Source of the DNA: Phreatobacter aquaticus
Lineage (GTDB): Bacteria; Pseudomonadota; Alphaproteobacteria; Rhizobiales; Phreatobacteraceae
Length of the DNA stretch: 64,000 nucleotides
Reading direction: 5' to 3'
NCBI RefSeq assembly: GCF_005160265.1
Contig: NZ_CP039865.1
Span: 496,001 to 560,000 of the forward strand
Every line of letters starts with the position of its first letter. Within the stretch, counting starts at the first letter, position 1. Positions 47,621 through 55,804 of this stretch are shown here, one piece after another. A model generated the notes under the pieces. The model made no database searches, was not told the DNA's origin, and worked only from the letters and a program-made list of their open reading frames with translations. The position numbers and the translations under genes were made by a program.

Positions 47621-47970
47621 GAGCTTGGTTCCGTGACGGCGCAGCAGGGCGACAATTCGTTGATCAGCGGCATGCACAGGTCCGCCCGTCCCTGGCAGCA
47701 GTCCCGGAACAGGTAGACCGTCACGGCGCGCAGCGTGTCGATCTCGGCGTGATAGACGATCGATCGGCTATGCCGCTGCGACCGGGCAAGCCCCGCCTGA
47801 ACAAGAATGGCGAGATGGGCGGACAACGTGTTCTGCGGCACGCCGGCAAGCCTGGCGAGATCACCCGCGGCGATACCATTGGGCTCGGCCGCCACCAGAT
47901 GGCGGAACGCATCAAGCCTGGTCGGCTGGGCGAGGGCTGCCAGAACCTTGATGGCTTCGGATTTTTCCAT
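47617..47970 (-). CDS. arsR: ArsR-type arsenite-responsive repressor
   Basis: A 117-aa winged-helix SmtB/ArsR regulator, first in the ars operon, starting at 47970 (MEKSEAIKV). The recognition helix region is GVPQNTLSAHLAIL. The usual CxC of alpha-3 is absent. Instead the C-terminus has C91-C92, C99 and C109-C110 (RDCCQGRADLC and LSPCC), like the Acidithiobacillus-type ArsR that binds As(III) with a CC...C triad. A direct repeat TCCATAT (47966-47972 and 47988-47994), two helical turns apart, overlaps the start and may be part of its operator. Confidence 0.9.
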   Translation of the reverse strand: MEKSEAIKVLAALAQPTRLDAFRHLVAAEPNGIAAGDLARLAGVPQNTLSAHLAILVQAGLARSQRHSRSIVYHAEIDTLRAVTVYLFRDCCQGRADLCMPLINELSPCCAVTEPSS

Positions 47971-48040
47971 ATATCCAGATAAGCCGATCCATATGACGAG
48001 CCCATGACACCAAGCCGACGCTGAACCGGCGTCGCGTGCA

Positions 48041-48340
48041 GACTCCAAGCTGTCTCATCAAATTCGGGGAATGTGACTCAAAAAGCACACCCTCGCTAAC
48101 ACATTGGTAAGACTCTCGCTTCGAGTCCCGCATGCCCGACCACCCCTGTGGATGGATTCGCCGACAGCCCGAACCCCTTGGGGAAAACGGCTGTTCCCGA
48201 CCCCGGACTCTTGCACCAGATTCAATCGATAGCGTAGTGTCCGGCCGTCGGCATACGACATCTCGTGTGGCGGCCACATCATTCACGTAACGGCGTCTTC
48301 AGTGACGGCACCATTGGTGCCGGCGCGCGTTGTTCGATTC
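48041..48340. promoter_or_regulatory. Cluster of eight GANTC (CcrM) sites upstream of gcrA
   Basis: GANTC occurs at 48041, 48075, 48111, 48123, 48155, 48206, 48219 and 48336 within the 408-base gap between arsR and gcrA. Random expectation is roughly one per 256 bases, less in G+C-rich DNA. GcrA and CcrM act through methylated GANTC sites in alphaproteobacteria, so this is probably the methylation-sensitive control region of gcrA. No gene is evident in the gap. Confidence 0.75.
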
Positions 48341-48378
48341 AAAGCCACCCGGGCGTATGCCCAGTGAGGAGACAGCAT

Positions 48379-48909
48379 ATGCAGCTGCAGTGGACCGACG
48401 ACCGGGTTGAGCTCCTGAAGAAGCTCTGGAACGACGGCCTGAGCGCCAGCCAGATCGCTGGCGAGCTGGGCTCGGTCACCCGCAACGCCGTCATCGGCAA
48501 GGTTCACCGGCTCGGCCTCTCGGGCAGGGCGAAGACACCCTCCTCGTCGGCCCCGCGCCCCCGCAAGACCGTCCGATCGGCGCCCTCGGCGCCGCCGCGC
48601 CCGTCCATGCCGGCCTCGCGCGGCAACACCGCGCTGAAGCCGCGGCCCGCACCCGACATGATGCCCGACCTTCACGTCGAGCCGCTGCCCGAGTTCGACA
48701 ATGTCGTGCCGATGGGTGAGCGCTGCACGATCATGGAGCTGAAGGAATCCTCCTGCCGCTGGCCGATCGGCGATCCGGGCAAGGACGAGTTCCGCTATTG
48801 CGGCGCGCGCTCGTCGACCGGAATGCCCTATTGCGCCTACCACGCGCGCATCGCCTACCAGCCGGTCGTCGACCGCAGGCGCGACCGCCGGGCCATGGGC
48901 GCCCGCTGA
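48379..48909 (+). CDS. gcrA: GcrA cell-cycle regulator
   Basis: GcrA is an alphaproteobacterial sigma-70-dependent coactivator that binds CcrM-methylated GANTC promoters and drives cell-cycle genes. The 176-aa product has the N-terminal helix-turn-helix (WTDDRVELLKKLWNDGLSAS ... TRNAVIGKVHRLGLSGR), a Pro/Ser/Ala-rich linker and the conserved C-terminal sigma-interacting domain with Cys residues (CTIMELKESSCRWPIGDP, FRYCGARSS, YCAYHARIAY). The start is at 48379. A strong terminator follows. Confidence 0.96.
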   Translation: MQLQWTDDRVELLKKLWNDGLSASQIAGELGSVTRNAVIGKVHRLGLSGRAKTPSSSAPRPRKTVRSAPSAPPRPSMPASRGNTALKPRPAPDMMPDLHVEPLPEFDNVVPMGERCTIMELKESSCRWPIGDPGKDEFRYCGARSSTGMPYCAYHARIAYQPVVDRRRDRRAMGAR

Positions 48910-48934
48910 TCGTCATCGACTGTCGGAATGAACA

Positions 48935-48967
48935 GGGCGCGCCTCGGCAAGGGGCGCGCCCTTTTTT
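48935..48967 (+). terminator. Rho-independent terminator of gcrA
   Basis: GGGCGCGCC (48935-48943) pairs with GGCGCGCCC (48953-48961), followed at once by TTTTTT. It lies 25 bases past the gcrA stop and is a textbook intrinsic terminator. Confidence 0.9.
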
Positions 48968-48976
48968 ATTGGGCGC

Positions 48977-49951
48977 TCAGAACGGCCCCATCCGCTCGAC
49001 CACCAGATAGCCGGCGAGCAGCGCGAGGCCGAAGATCACCACCACCAGAGCTGCCGCCACTTCGGCGAGGCTCATGGCAACAGTGAGCGCGCCGGGCCTG
49101 GCCGAGGCAAGCCTGACGGCGAGCGCCTTGGCGCTGGAGGCGATCGAGGCGATCACCGCGACCGTGATGGCGGTCCCCACCGCCATGGCGAAAGCCGAGG
49201 CGACCCCGGCATAGACGATGCCCTGCGCCATCGAGAAGACCAGCACCAGCACGGCGCCGGTGCAGGGCCTGAGGCCCACGCTCAGCACGATGGCCAGCGT
49301 CTCGCGCCAGCTCGACAGGCGCTCCACCTGTTCGGCGGCGGGCAGATGGACGCAATTGTCGTCGCAGGCGAGCCCGGAGACCGGTCGGCCCTGCCGCCAG
49401 GCCTGGAAGCGCACCCAGAAGGCCGAGGCCTTGGACCAGAGCAGCCTGAGACCGATGGCGGCGATCAGCCCGTAGGAGAAGATCTCGATCCAGTTGACCA
49501 CCTGCCCCATCGTGCGGGCGGTTGCGCCGAGCACGAGCGCCAGGATTCCAACCAGCGCAATGGCGGTGACAGCCTGCACCAGCGAGGACAGGGCGGCCAG
49601 GATCACGCCCCGGCGTATCGTTTCGCCGGTCGCCACGATATAGGACGAGATCACCGCCTTGCCGTGGCCGGGGCCAGCGGCATGGAACACGCCATAGACG
49701 AAGGACAACCCGACAAGGGAGGCGAAGGCGCCGGAATTGCCCTGCCGGATCGCCCGGACCGTGCCGGAGAGCTGGCGATAGAACATCGCCTGCTGCTCGA
49801 TGATCCAGCCGACCAGGCCGCCGGGGCCTGGCGCTGGCGGCGCACCGCCGAAAGCCGAGCGGGGCGCCTGCGCCAGAGCCGGATCGATGAGTGCGAGGAC
49901 GCAGACCGCAAGAACGAGGCATGCGGCACCCCGGCCGAAGGCACGAGCCAT
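48977..49951 (-). CDS. NicO-family nickel/cobalt transporter
   Basis: A 324-aa inner-membrane transporter starting at 49951 (MARAFGRGAACLVL). It has an N-terminal signal-like helix, then six or seven helices. The NicO/RcnA motif YGVFHAAGPGHGKAV, with metal-binding His, is in the first third, and LSVGLRPCTGAVLVL in the second half. The cytoplasmic loop carries CDDNCVH in place of a long His-rich loop. The start overlaps the DUF1007 stop (TGATG). Direction of transport cannot be read. Confidence 0.86.
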   Translation of the reverse strand: MARAFGRGAACLVLAVCVLALIDPALAQAPRSAFGGAPPAPGPGGLVGWIIEQQAMFYRQLSGTVRAIRQGNSGAFASLVGLSFVYGVFHAAGPGHGKAVISSYIVATGETIRRGVILAALSSLVQAVTAIALVGILALVLGATARTMGQVVNWIEIFSYGLIAAIGLRLLWSKASAFWVRFQAWRQGRPVSGLACDDNCVHLPAAEQVERLSSWRETLAIVLSVGLRPCTGAVLVLVFSMAQGIVYAGVASAFAMAVGTAITVAVIASIASSAKALAVRLASARPGALTVAMSLAEVAAALVVVIFGLALLAGYLVVERMGPF

Positions 49952-50601
49952 CACGGGCACAGCACCGTGAATTTGCCGGCGAATTGCTGGCCGAAATTGG
50001 CACTGGAATTCAGCGACTGGAAGAAGCTCTCCGACAGGGTACCGGGATTGGCGGCACCGCCGCGCGGAGCGGTATAGTCGATCCGGCATTCGGCCGGCGC
50101 CGAGACCAGCCGCATCGGCTCGCCCTCGGCCGGCGTGAACGCGACGAAGAAGTCGGGATCGTAGATCTCGACTGTCATCGGCCGCCCTGCGCCCTTGAAC
50201 GGGGTTGCGATCGGCGCGGTGAAATGCAGGACCAGCTTGCCGTCCTTCACCTCGCCCCAGGCATCGCGCGGCGTACCGAAGGACACGAACCGCCGCTCAT
50301 GGCGCATCACCGTGAAGAACTTCTGCTGGGCGAGGTTCTCGACATTGATCTTGGTGAGCTCGGCCAGTTCCTCGCGGGAATATTGCCCGTCACGGTTGGT
50401 ATCGAGCCCCTGCAGCGCGAAGCTCGAATACATCTCGTCGAAGGTCCAGGCATGCTCCAGGCCGACGACCTGACCCTGGGCGTCAAACACCAGATGCGCC
50501 TCGGTCTCCACCGTGACATGCGGATGGGCGCTGACCGGCTGCCACCACAGGACGGTGGCAAGAGCGGCAAGGGCCAGCGTGATCGGCTGGAATCGCGGCA
50601 C
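49951..50601 (-). CDS. DUF1007-family periplasmic protein, partner of NicO
   Basis: A 216-aa exported protein. After signal-peptide cleavage near VSA the mature protein would begin HPHV (residues 26-29), the metal-ligand N-terminus typical of DUF1007. An acidic EF-hand-like loop, DTNRDGQYSREEL, follows, then a beta-rich domain. DUF1007 genes usually sit next to NicO transporters and are thought to hand metal to or from them at the periplasmic face. Here the two genes overlap by one base. Confidence 0.85.
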   Translation of the reverse strand: MPRFQPITLALAALATVLWWQPVSAHPHVTVETEAHLVFDAQGQVVGLEHAWTFDEMYSSFALQGLDTNRDGQYSREELAELTKINVENLAQQKFFTVMRHERRFVSFGTPRDAWGEVKDGKLVLHFTAPIATPFKGAGRPMTVEIYDPDFFVAFTPAEGEPMRLVSAPAECRIDYTAPRGGAANPGTLSESFFQSLNSSANFGQQFAGKFTVLCP

Positions 50602-50714
50602 GGGATGTCCTCGGCAGTGAAGCGCCAGACAAAGGCGCTGAACACGGCCAAGATATGGCGAATGTCGCGCCCCGTGACCAGCGGCGATGCCGTCGCACCG
50701 AAAGGTGAGCAGCC

Positions 50715-51104
50715 TCAGGCCGGATTGTCCTTGGTGACGAGGCGTCCCTCCTCGGCCTTGAAGAAGAATTGCGACGCCACCAGCCAGCCTTTCAGCGGCC
50801 GGAGCGGCGGAATGCAGGTCAGCAGGCCGAACGGCAGGGTGGTGACGAGATGCACCCAGACCGGGGCCTGGAAGCTCACCTCCAGCCAGAGCGCCAGGAT
50901 CACGCAGGGCACGCAGGCGAACATCATGACGAAGAAGGCCGGACCATCGGCCGGATCGGCGAAGCTGTAGTCCAGCCCGCAGACCTCGCAGCTCGGTGCG
51001 ATCTTCAGGAAGCCGTCGAACAGATGCCCCTCACCGCAGCGCGGACACCGTCCGAAAGGCCCGGTCTTCATCGGCGACAGCGGCGGCCATTCATGCTCGG
51101 TCAT
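50715..51104 (-). CDS. DUF983-family membrane protein
   Basis: A 129-aa protein starting at 51104 with GGAG upstream. An N-terminal zinc-ribbon-like pair (CPRCGEGHLF and CEVCGLDYSF) precedes two transmembrane helices and a short tail. This is the DUF983 layout common in alphaproteobacteria. Its function is unknown; some members lie near cytochrome oxidase assembly genes, but this one does not. It is divergent from the MocR regulator. Confidence 0.82.
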   Translation of the reverse strand: MTEHEWPPLSPMKTGPFGRCPRCGEGHLFDGFLKIAPSCEVCGLDYSFADPADGPAFFVMMFACVPCVILALWLEVSFQAPVWVHLVTTLPFGLLTCIPPLRPLKGWLVASQFFFKAEEGRLVTKDNPA

Positions 51105-51120
51105 GGTGGAAACTCCCTGC

Positions 51121-51171
51121 ATGGATAAAATCCATACAAACTCTTGACTTGCAGTATTTTGTATGTATTTC
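51121..51171 (+). promoter_or_regulatory. MocR promoter with palindromic operators
   Basis: ATGGAT-aaa-ATCCAT (51121-51135) is a perfect palindrome. CATACAAA (51133-51140) and TTTGTATG (51158-51165) are a perfect inverted pair that brackets the -35-like TTGACT (51144-51149). A -10-like TATTTC follows at 51166-51171, 16 bases away. The A+T-rich block stands out from the surroundings. It is the likely autoregulatory site of the MocR regulator and may also control the divergent DUF983 gene. Confidence 0.6.
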
Positions 51172-51203
51172 GATTGCAGACAATGTCAAGGAGAACAGCC
51201 GCG

Positions 51204-52583
51204 ATGGCGGACTGGATGCCGTCGCTCGCCGGCAGGCGCGGCCCGAAATATCTGGCGCTGGCGGCAGCACTGGCCGAAGACATCGCGTCCGGCCGGCTCG
51301 CACCGGGCGCCCCCTTGCCGCCGCAGCGCGAACTGGCAGCCCGCCTCGGCATCGACCTCACCACGGTGACGCGCGCGCTGAACGAGGTGAGACGCGACGG
51401 TCTGATCGAGGCGGCCGGTCGGCGCGGCAGCTTTGTCCGCGATACGAAGACCCGCAGCCCTGCGCCCGCCATCGGTGCCGCTGTCGACCTCTCCATGAAT
51501 CTGACGCCCCACCCGGCGAGCCTGCATCTCTGCGAACGCCTGCGGGACGGCTATCGCACCGTGCTGGAGGCACCCGATGCGGCGGCCCGCCTGCACTATC
51601 AGGAACCCGGCGGCGCGCTGACTGACCGATCGGCCGCCGCCGAGTGGCTCAGGCCGAGGCTCGGTGCGATCGAGGAAGATCGCGTGATGGTGGCCGGTGG
51701 CGCGCAGGCCGCGCTGTCGGCGATCTGCCATCAGATCCTGGCACCGAACAGCACGGTGATCGTCGGTCGCGCCACATTCCCCGGCATGAAGGCGCTGATC
51801 GAGGCGCGCGGCTACCGGGCGGTGGCCTGTGAAGCCGATGGCACCGGGCTCGATCCCGACCATCTCGAACAGCTCTGCAGAACGGAGCGACCCGCGGCGC
51901 TCTATTGCGTGCCGACCCTCGACAACCCGACGACCGCGACGCTGCCGGTCGAACGCCGGCAGGCCATTGCCAAGATCGCCCGCGCTCATGACCTGACGAT
52001 CATCGAGGACGATGCCTATGGCGCCCTTGTCCCCGACCCGCTTGCCGCGATCGCCACGCTGGCACCGGAGCGCACCTGGCACATCGCGAGCCTCGCCAAA
52101 TGCGCGACCCCCGCCTTGCGGATCGCCTATGTCGTGGCGCCCACGGCCGGCAGCGCGCTGCGGCTGTCTTCGGAGATCCACGCGTCCTCGATCATGGCGC
52201 CGCCGCTCAATGCGGCGCTGGCAACGCTCTGGCTGAAGACAGGCACGCTGGCGGAGATCACCCAGGCGATCCTGCGGGAAACGGCGGCGCGACATGCCAT
52301 TCTTGTCGAGGTCCTTGGCGGGCACGACCTTCGCGCCGATCCGCATTGTCCGCATGCCTGGCTCTCCCTGCCGCAGAGCTGGACGCCGATGGCTCTCGCC
52401 GCCGCCATTGGAACGGGCGGTCTGTCGGTCGTACCGGCCGAGGCGTTCGCCGCCACGCCGGACGCACCCCGTGCCGCGCGGCTGTCGCTGGGCGCTTTCG
52501 ACGATCTGGGCTCGCTCCGCCGCAGCGCCCGCCGCATCGACGCGCTGCTTGCCGGGCCGCCCGGCCCCGCCGCCTTGATCTGA
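51204..52583 (+). CDS. MocR-type regulator (GntR helix-turn-helix fused to aminotransferase domain)
   Basis: A 459-aa regulator. The GntR winged helix (PLPPQRELAARLGIDLTTV) occupies about 34-90, and a fold-type I aminotransferase-like domain follows. PLP-lysine region: HIASLAKCATPALRIAYV. The Asp of IIEDDAYG and the NPTTATL segment are kept, so PLP is probably bound. The start at 51204 (MADWMPSL) has AGGAGA upstream; earlier ATGs lack one. MocR proteins sense PLP adducts and control amine or vitamin B6 genes. The M20 amidohydrolase 106 bases downstream is a possible target. Confidence 0.88.
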   Translation: MADWMPSLAGRRGPKYLALAAALAEDIASGRLAPGAPLPPQRELAARLGIDLTTVTRALNEVRRDGLIEAAGRRGSFVRDTKTRSPAPAIGAAVDLSMNLTPHPASLHLCERLRDGYRTVLEAPDAAARLHYQEPGGALTDRSAAAEWLRPRLGAIEEDRVMVAGGAQAALSAICHQILAPNSTVIVGRATFPGMKALIEARGYRAVACEADGTGLDPDHLEQLCRTERPAALYCVPTLDNPTTATLPVERRQAIAKIARAHDLTIIEDDAYGALVPDPLAAIATLAPERTWHIASLAKCATPALRIAYVVAPTAGSALRLSSEIHASSIMAPPLNAALATLWLKTGTLAEITQAILRETAARHAILVEVLGGHDLRADPHCPHAWLSLPQSWTPMALAAAIGTGGLSVVPAEAFAATPDAPRAARLSLGAFDDLGSLRRSARRIDALLAGPPGPAALI

Positions 52584-52689
52584 CATCGGGACCGCTGCGC
52601 ACGGCTCCCTTGATCCAGGCCCCTTGCCTGCTCCCATCGCCGGTGAAATGGTCGGCCCACCTGACCTAGCGCGACCTCATGAGGATTCC

Positions 52690-53937
52690 ATGCCCAGCCC
52701 GACCATCGGCAACCTGACCATCGACAGCCGCCGTCTCTGGGACATGCTCATGGACACCGCCAAGATTGGCGGCACGCCGAAGGGCGGCATCAAGCGCCTG
52801 ACCTTGACCGACGAGGACCGCCAGATCCGCGACTGGTTCAAGACCGAGTGCGAGGCTCTCGGCTGCACCATCCACATCGACACCGTCGGCAACATGACGG
52901 CGATCCGGCCGGGCAAGGATGCCTCGCTCAAGCCGATCGCCATGGGGAGCCATCTCGACACCCAGCCGACCGGCGGCAAGTTCGACGGCTGTCTCGGCGT
53001 GATCGGCGGGCTTGAAGTGCTGAAGACGCTGCACCAGGCCGGCTACGAGACCAACCACCCGATAGCCCTCGTCAACTGGACCGACGAGGAAGGCTCGCGC
53101 TTCTCGCCCGCCATGGTCGGCTCCGGCGTCTATGCCGGCACGTTCACCCAGGCCCATGCCGACGCGATCAAGGACCGCGACGGCGTCACCCTGGGCGAGG
53201 CGCTCGACGCCATCGGCTATCGCGGCAAGGTCGCCCCGGGCTCGCTGGAATTCGCCGCCTATTTCGAGCTGCATATCGAACAGGGGCCGATCCTCGAGGA
53301 GGAGAAGCTGCCCATCGGCGTGGTCAAGGGCGTGCAGGGCATGCGCTGGTTCAACGTCTCGATCACCTGTCGCGAGAGCCATGCCGGCACCACGCCCATG
53401 CCCTATCGCCGCGATGCGCTGGCGGCCTTCGCTGAAGCCGCTGTGGCGCTGCGCCAGATCGCCCTCGACCATGCGCCCTATGGGCTTGCCACCATCGGCA
53501 TCGTCGAGGCGAAGCCCGCCTCGATCAACATCATCCCCGGCCAGATCGATTTCACCCTCGACCTCCGCCACCCCGACGCGTCCCAGCTGCAGACCATGAA
53601 GGTGAAGGCGCTGACCGTCATCGAGAAGGCGGCCGAGCGTCACCATGGAACGGCCGTGGTCAGCGAGTTCTGGGATTCCCCGCCTGTGGTGTTCGATGCC
53701 GGCTGCGTCGCAGCCGTCAAGGCCGCTGCCGACAAGCTCGGCCTGCCGACCCGCGACATGGTCTCGGGCGCCGGCCATGATGCCGCCTACACGGCGCGCG
53801 TCTGCCCGACCGCGATGATCTTCGTGCCCTGCAAGGACGGCCTCTCCCACAACGAGGAGGAGAGCTCGACGCAGGACGAATGCGCCAATGGCACGCAGGT
53901 TCTGCTGGAAGCGCTGATCGCCTACGACGCGAGGTGA
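52690..53937 (+). CDS. M20-family amidohydrolase (N-carbamoyl-L-amino acid hydrolase / allantoate amidohydrolase type)
   Basis: A 415-aa zinc-dependent hydrolase starting at 52690 with GAGGA upstream. Metal-site segments are GSHLDTQPTGGKFDG, WTDEEGSRF, HIEQGPILE and SHNEEESS; GAGHDAAYTA is the substrate-side loop. The length and motif set fit the hydantoinase/carbamoylase subgroup (beta-ureidopropionase, AllC, HyuC). It hydrolyses a ureido or amide bond. Which substrate is not readable; the NCS2 permease is far away and gives no support. Confidence 0.9.
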   Translation: MPSPTIGNLTIDSRRLWDMLMDTAKIGGTPKGGIKRLTLTDEDRQIRDWFKTECEALGCTIHIDTVGNMTAIRPGKDASLKPIAMGSHLDTQPTGGKFDGCLGVIGGLEVLKTLHQAGYETNHPIALVNWTDEEGSRFSPAMVGSGVYAGTFTQAHADAIKDRDGVTLGEALDAIGYRGKVAPGSLEFAAYFELHIEQGPILEEEKLPIGVVKGVQGMRWFNVSITCRESHAGTTPMPYRRDALAAFAEAAVALRQIALDHAPYGLATIGIVEAKPASINIIPGQIDFTLDLRHPDASQLQTMKVKALTVIEKAAERHHGTAVVSEFWDSPPVVFDAGCVAAVKAAADKLGLPTRDMVSGAGHDAAYTARVCPTAMIFVPCKDGLSHNEEESSTQDECANGTQVLLEALIAYDAR

Positions 53938-53948
53938 GGCTGACGTAA

Positions 53949-53988
53949 TCCTTCGAGGCTCGGCTTCGCCTCGCACCTCAGGATGAGG
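53949..53988. repeat. CCTCATCCTGAGG-type repeat, family B copy 1 (inverted)
   Basis: The unit runs from TCCTTCGAGG to CACCTCAGGATGAGG. It is the reverse complement of the copy at 54044-54083 with only a few differences in the centre. Together they form a long inverted pair with a 55-base spacer. Confidence 0.85.
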
Positions 53989-54043
53989 TGGGGAGAGGGC
54001 CGAGCCCAGGTTTCAGCCGACAGGGGAGCGGACACGATCCCGT

Positions 54044-54083
54044 CCTCATCCTGAGGTGCGAGCGTAAGCGAGCCTCGAAGGAC
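54044..54083. repeat. CCTCATCCTGAGG-type repeat, family B copy 2
   Basis: The unit runs from CCTCATCCTGAGGTGCGAGC to GAGCCTCGAAGGA. Internal half-palindromes (CTCATCCTGAG; GCGAGCGTAAGCG) also fold locally. The gap 53938-54323 (386 bases) holds both B copies and an A copy and no gene. Confidence 0.85.
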
Positions 54084-54130
54084 CTCTTGCAGCCGTCGGA
54101 ACGCGGCTTATCGGTTGCAACCTCTCCACC

Positions 54131-54222
54131 GTCATGGCCGGCCTTGTGCCGGCCATCCACGCCTTCTTTGCGAACGGCCCCAAGGGCAGACGTGGATGCC
54201 CGCCACAAGGGCGGGCATGACG
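54131..54222. repeat. Palindromic double-hairpin element, family A copy 3
   Basis: GTCATGGCCGGC-cttgt-GCCGGCCATCCACG and GACGTGGATGCCCGCC-acaa-GGGCGGGCATGACG. The left half is identical to copy 2 and the right half nearly identical to copy 1. It lies about 100 bases before dapB. Confidence 0.87.
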
Positions 54223-54323
54223 TTCGGGAGTGCTGGCCTGACCATCCCCCCCTCTCCCACCCGCTTCCCATCGCTCTCCCCGGCTGCTAGACCGCGCTGC
54301 CGAGCGTTGCCGCGGAGGAATCC

Positions 54324-55139
54324 ATGTCCGATATGCGCCTTGTCATTGCCGGAGCCGCCGGCCGCATGGGCCGCGTGCTGGTCCGTCTCATCCAGGAGAC
54401 GCCGGGGCTGAAACTGTCGGGCGCGATCGAGCCCGAGGGGCATGTCGCGATCGGCGAGGATGCCGGACTGCTGGCCGGCGCCGGCCGCGCGCTGGTGCAG
54501 ATCTCGTCCAATGCCGATCTGGCCCTCGGCCAGGCCGACGGCATCATCGATTTCACCATTCCCGCCGTCTCGGTGGAGCTTGCCGGCCTCGCCGCCAAGC
54601 ACCGCAAGGTCCATGTCATCGGCACGACCGGTTTCTCGGTCGCCGAGGAAGAGGCGATCGCCTCCTCGGCGCGCATGGCGACCATCATGAAGTCGGGCAA
54701 TTACTCGCTCGGCGTGAACCTGCTGCAGGCGCTGGTGAAGAAGGCCGCCGCCGCCCTCGACGAGGATTTCGACATCGAGATCGTCGAGATGCACCACAAC
54801 AAGAAGATCGATGCGCCCTCCGGCACCGCGCTGATGTTCGGCGAGGCCGCCGCCGCCGGCCGCGGCATCGATCTCGCCCAACAGTCGGAACGCGGCCGCG
54901 ACGGCCATACCGGTCCGCGCAAGCGCGGCGCCATCGGCTTTGCGGCGCTCCGCGGCGGCACCGTGGTCGGCGACCACACCGTCACCTTCGCCGGCCCCGC
55001 CGAGCGCATTTCGCTCTCCCATTTCGCCGAGGACCGCGGCCTGTTCGCCCGCGGCGCGCTCAAGGCCGCGATCTGGGCCAAGGGCAAGCCCGCCGGTCTC
55101 TATTCCATGGCCGACGTTCTCGGCCTCACTGATCTCTGA
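54324..55139 (+). CDS. dapB: 4-hydroxy-tetrahydrodipicolinate reductase
   Basis: A 271-aa enzyme of lysine/diaminopimelate synthesis that reduces HTPA with NAD(P)H. It has the Rossmann start [14 protein letters not shown], the SGNYSLGVN segment, and the signature [16 protein letters not shown] with catalytic His and Lys. The ATG follows GCGGAGGA. It is 12 bases upstream of gpmA, so the two are co-transcribed. Confidence 0.96.
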   Translation: MSDMRLVIAGAAGRMGRVLVRLIQETPGLKLSGAIEPEGHVAIGEDAGLLAGAGRALVQISSNADLALGQADGIIDFTIPAVSVELAGLAAKHRKVHVIGTTGFSVAEEEAIASSARMATIMKSGNYSLGVNLLQALVKKAAAALDEDFDIEIVEMHHNKKIDAPSGTALMFGEAAAAGRGIDLAQQSERGRDGHTGPRKRGAIGFAALRGGTVVGDHTVTFAGPAERISLSHFAEDRGLFARGALKAAIWAKGKPAGLYSMADVLGLTDL

Positions 55140-55151
55140 AGGACATCCAGC

Positions 55152-55775
55152 ATGACCGAGCGGCTTCTCGTGCTCTCCCGCCATGGCGAGAGCGAGTGGA
55201 ACCTGAAGAACCTGTTCACCGGCTGGAAGGACCCGGGCCTGACCGACAAGGGCGTCGAGGAAGCCAAGGCCGGTGGGCGCCGTCTGAAGGCGCTCGGCAT
55301 CTCCTTCGACATCGCGTTTACCTCCGACCTGTCGCGGGCGCAGCGCACCTGCGACCTGATCCTCAGCGAGATCGGCCAGCCGAACCTCGAGACCATCCGC
55401 GACTGGCGGCTGAACGAGCGCGACTACGGCGACCTCTCCGGCCTCAACAAGAAGGAGACGGCGGATAAATATGGCGACGAGCAGGTGCACATCTGGCGCC
55501 GCTCCTATGACGTGCCGCCGCCGGGTGGCGAGAGCCTGAAGGACACGGTGGCCCGCGTGCTGCCCTATTATGTCGAGACGATCCTGCCGCGGGTGATGCG
55601 CGGCGAGCGAGTGCTGGTGGCAGCCCACGGCAATTCGCTGCGCGCACTGATCATGGTGCTCGACCATCTCGACAGCACGACGATCCCCTCACTGGAACTG
55701 AAGACCGGCGTGCCGCTGGTCTACCGGCTGAACGCCGATACGACGGTGGCGTCGAAGCAGGTGCTGGAGGGGTAA
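55152..55775 (+). CDS. gpmA: 2,3-bisphosphoglycerate-dependent phosphoglycerate mutase
   Basis: A 207-aa glycolytic mutase interconverting 3- and 2-phosphoglycerate. The phosphohistidine motif is [18 protein letters not shown], with catalytic [12 protein letters not shown] and [11 protein letters not shown]. It is somewhat shorter than the E. coli enzyme (250 aa), as is usual for alphaproteobacterial dPGM. It is co-transcribed with dapB. Confidence 0.94.
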   Translation: MTERLLVLSRHGESEWNLKNLFTGWKDPGLTDKGVEEAKAGGRRLKALGISFDIAFTSDLSRAQRTCDLILSEIGQPNLETIRDWRLNERDYGDLSGLNKKETADKYGDEQVHIWRRSYDVPPPGGESLKDTVARVLPYYVETILPRVMRGERVLVAAHGNSLRALIMVLDHLDSTTIPSLELKTGVPLVYRLNADTTVASKQVLEG

Positions 55776-55804
55776 GCGAGCGCTTTTCCCTCACCTCTCG
55801 CAGG

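Noticed and set aside
48106-48142. tRNA-like 3' end (TTCGAGTCCCGCATGCCCGACCA) upstream of gcrA, possible tRNA or attachment-site relic
   Set aside because: The T-stem 5' strand would be CTCGC against CCCGC, which does not pair, and no acceptor 5' half, D-arm or anticodon arm can be built upstream. The TTCGAGTC part is also one of the GANTC sites. At most a decayed fragment.
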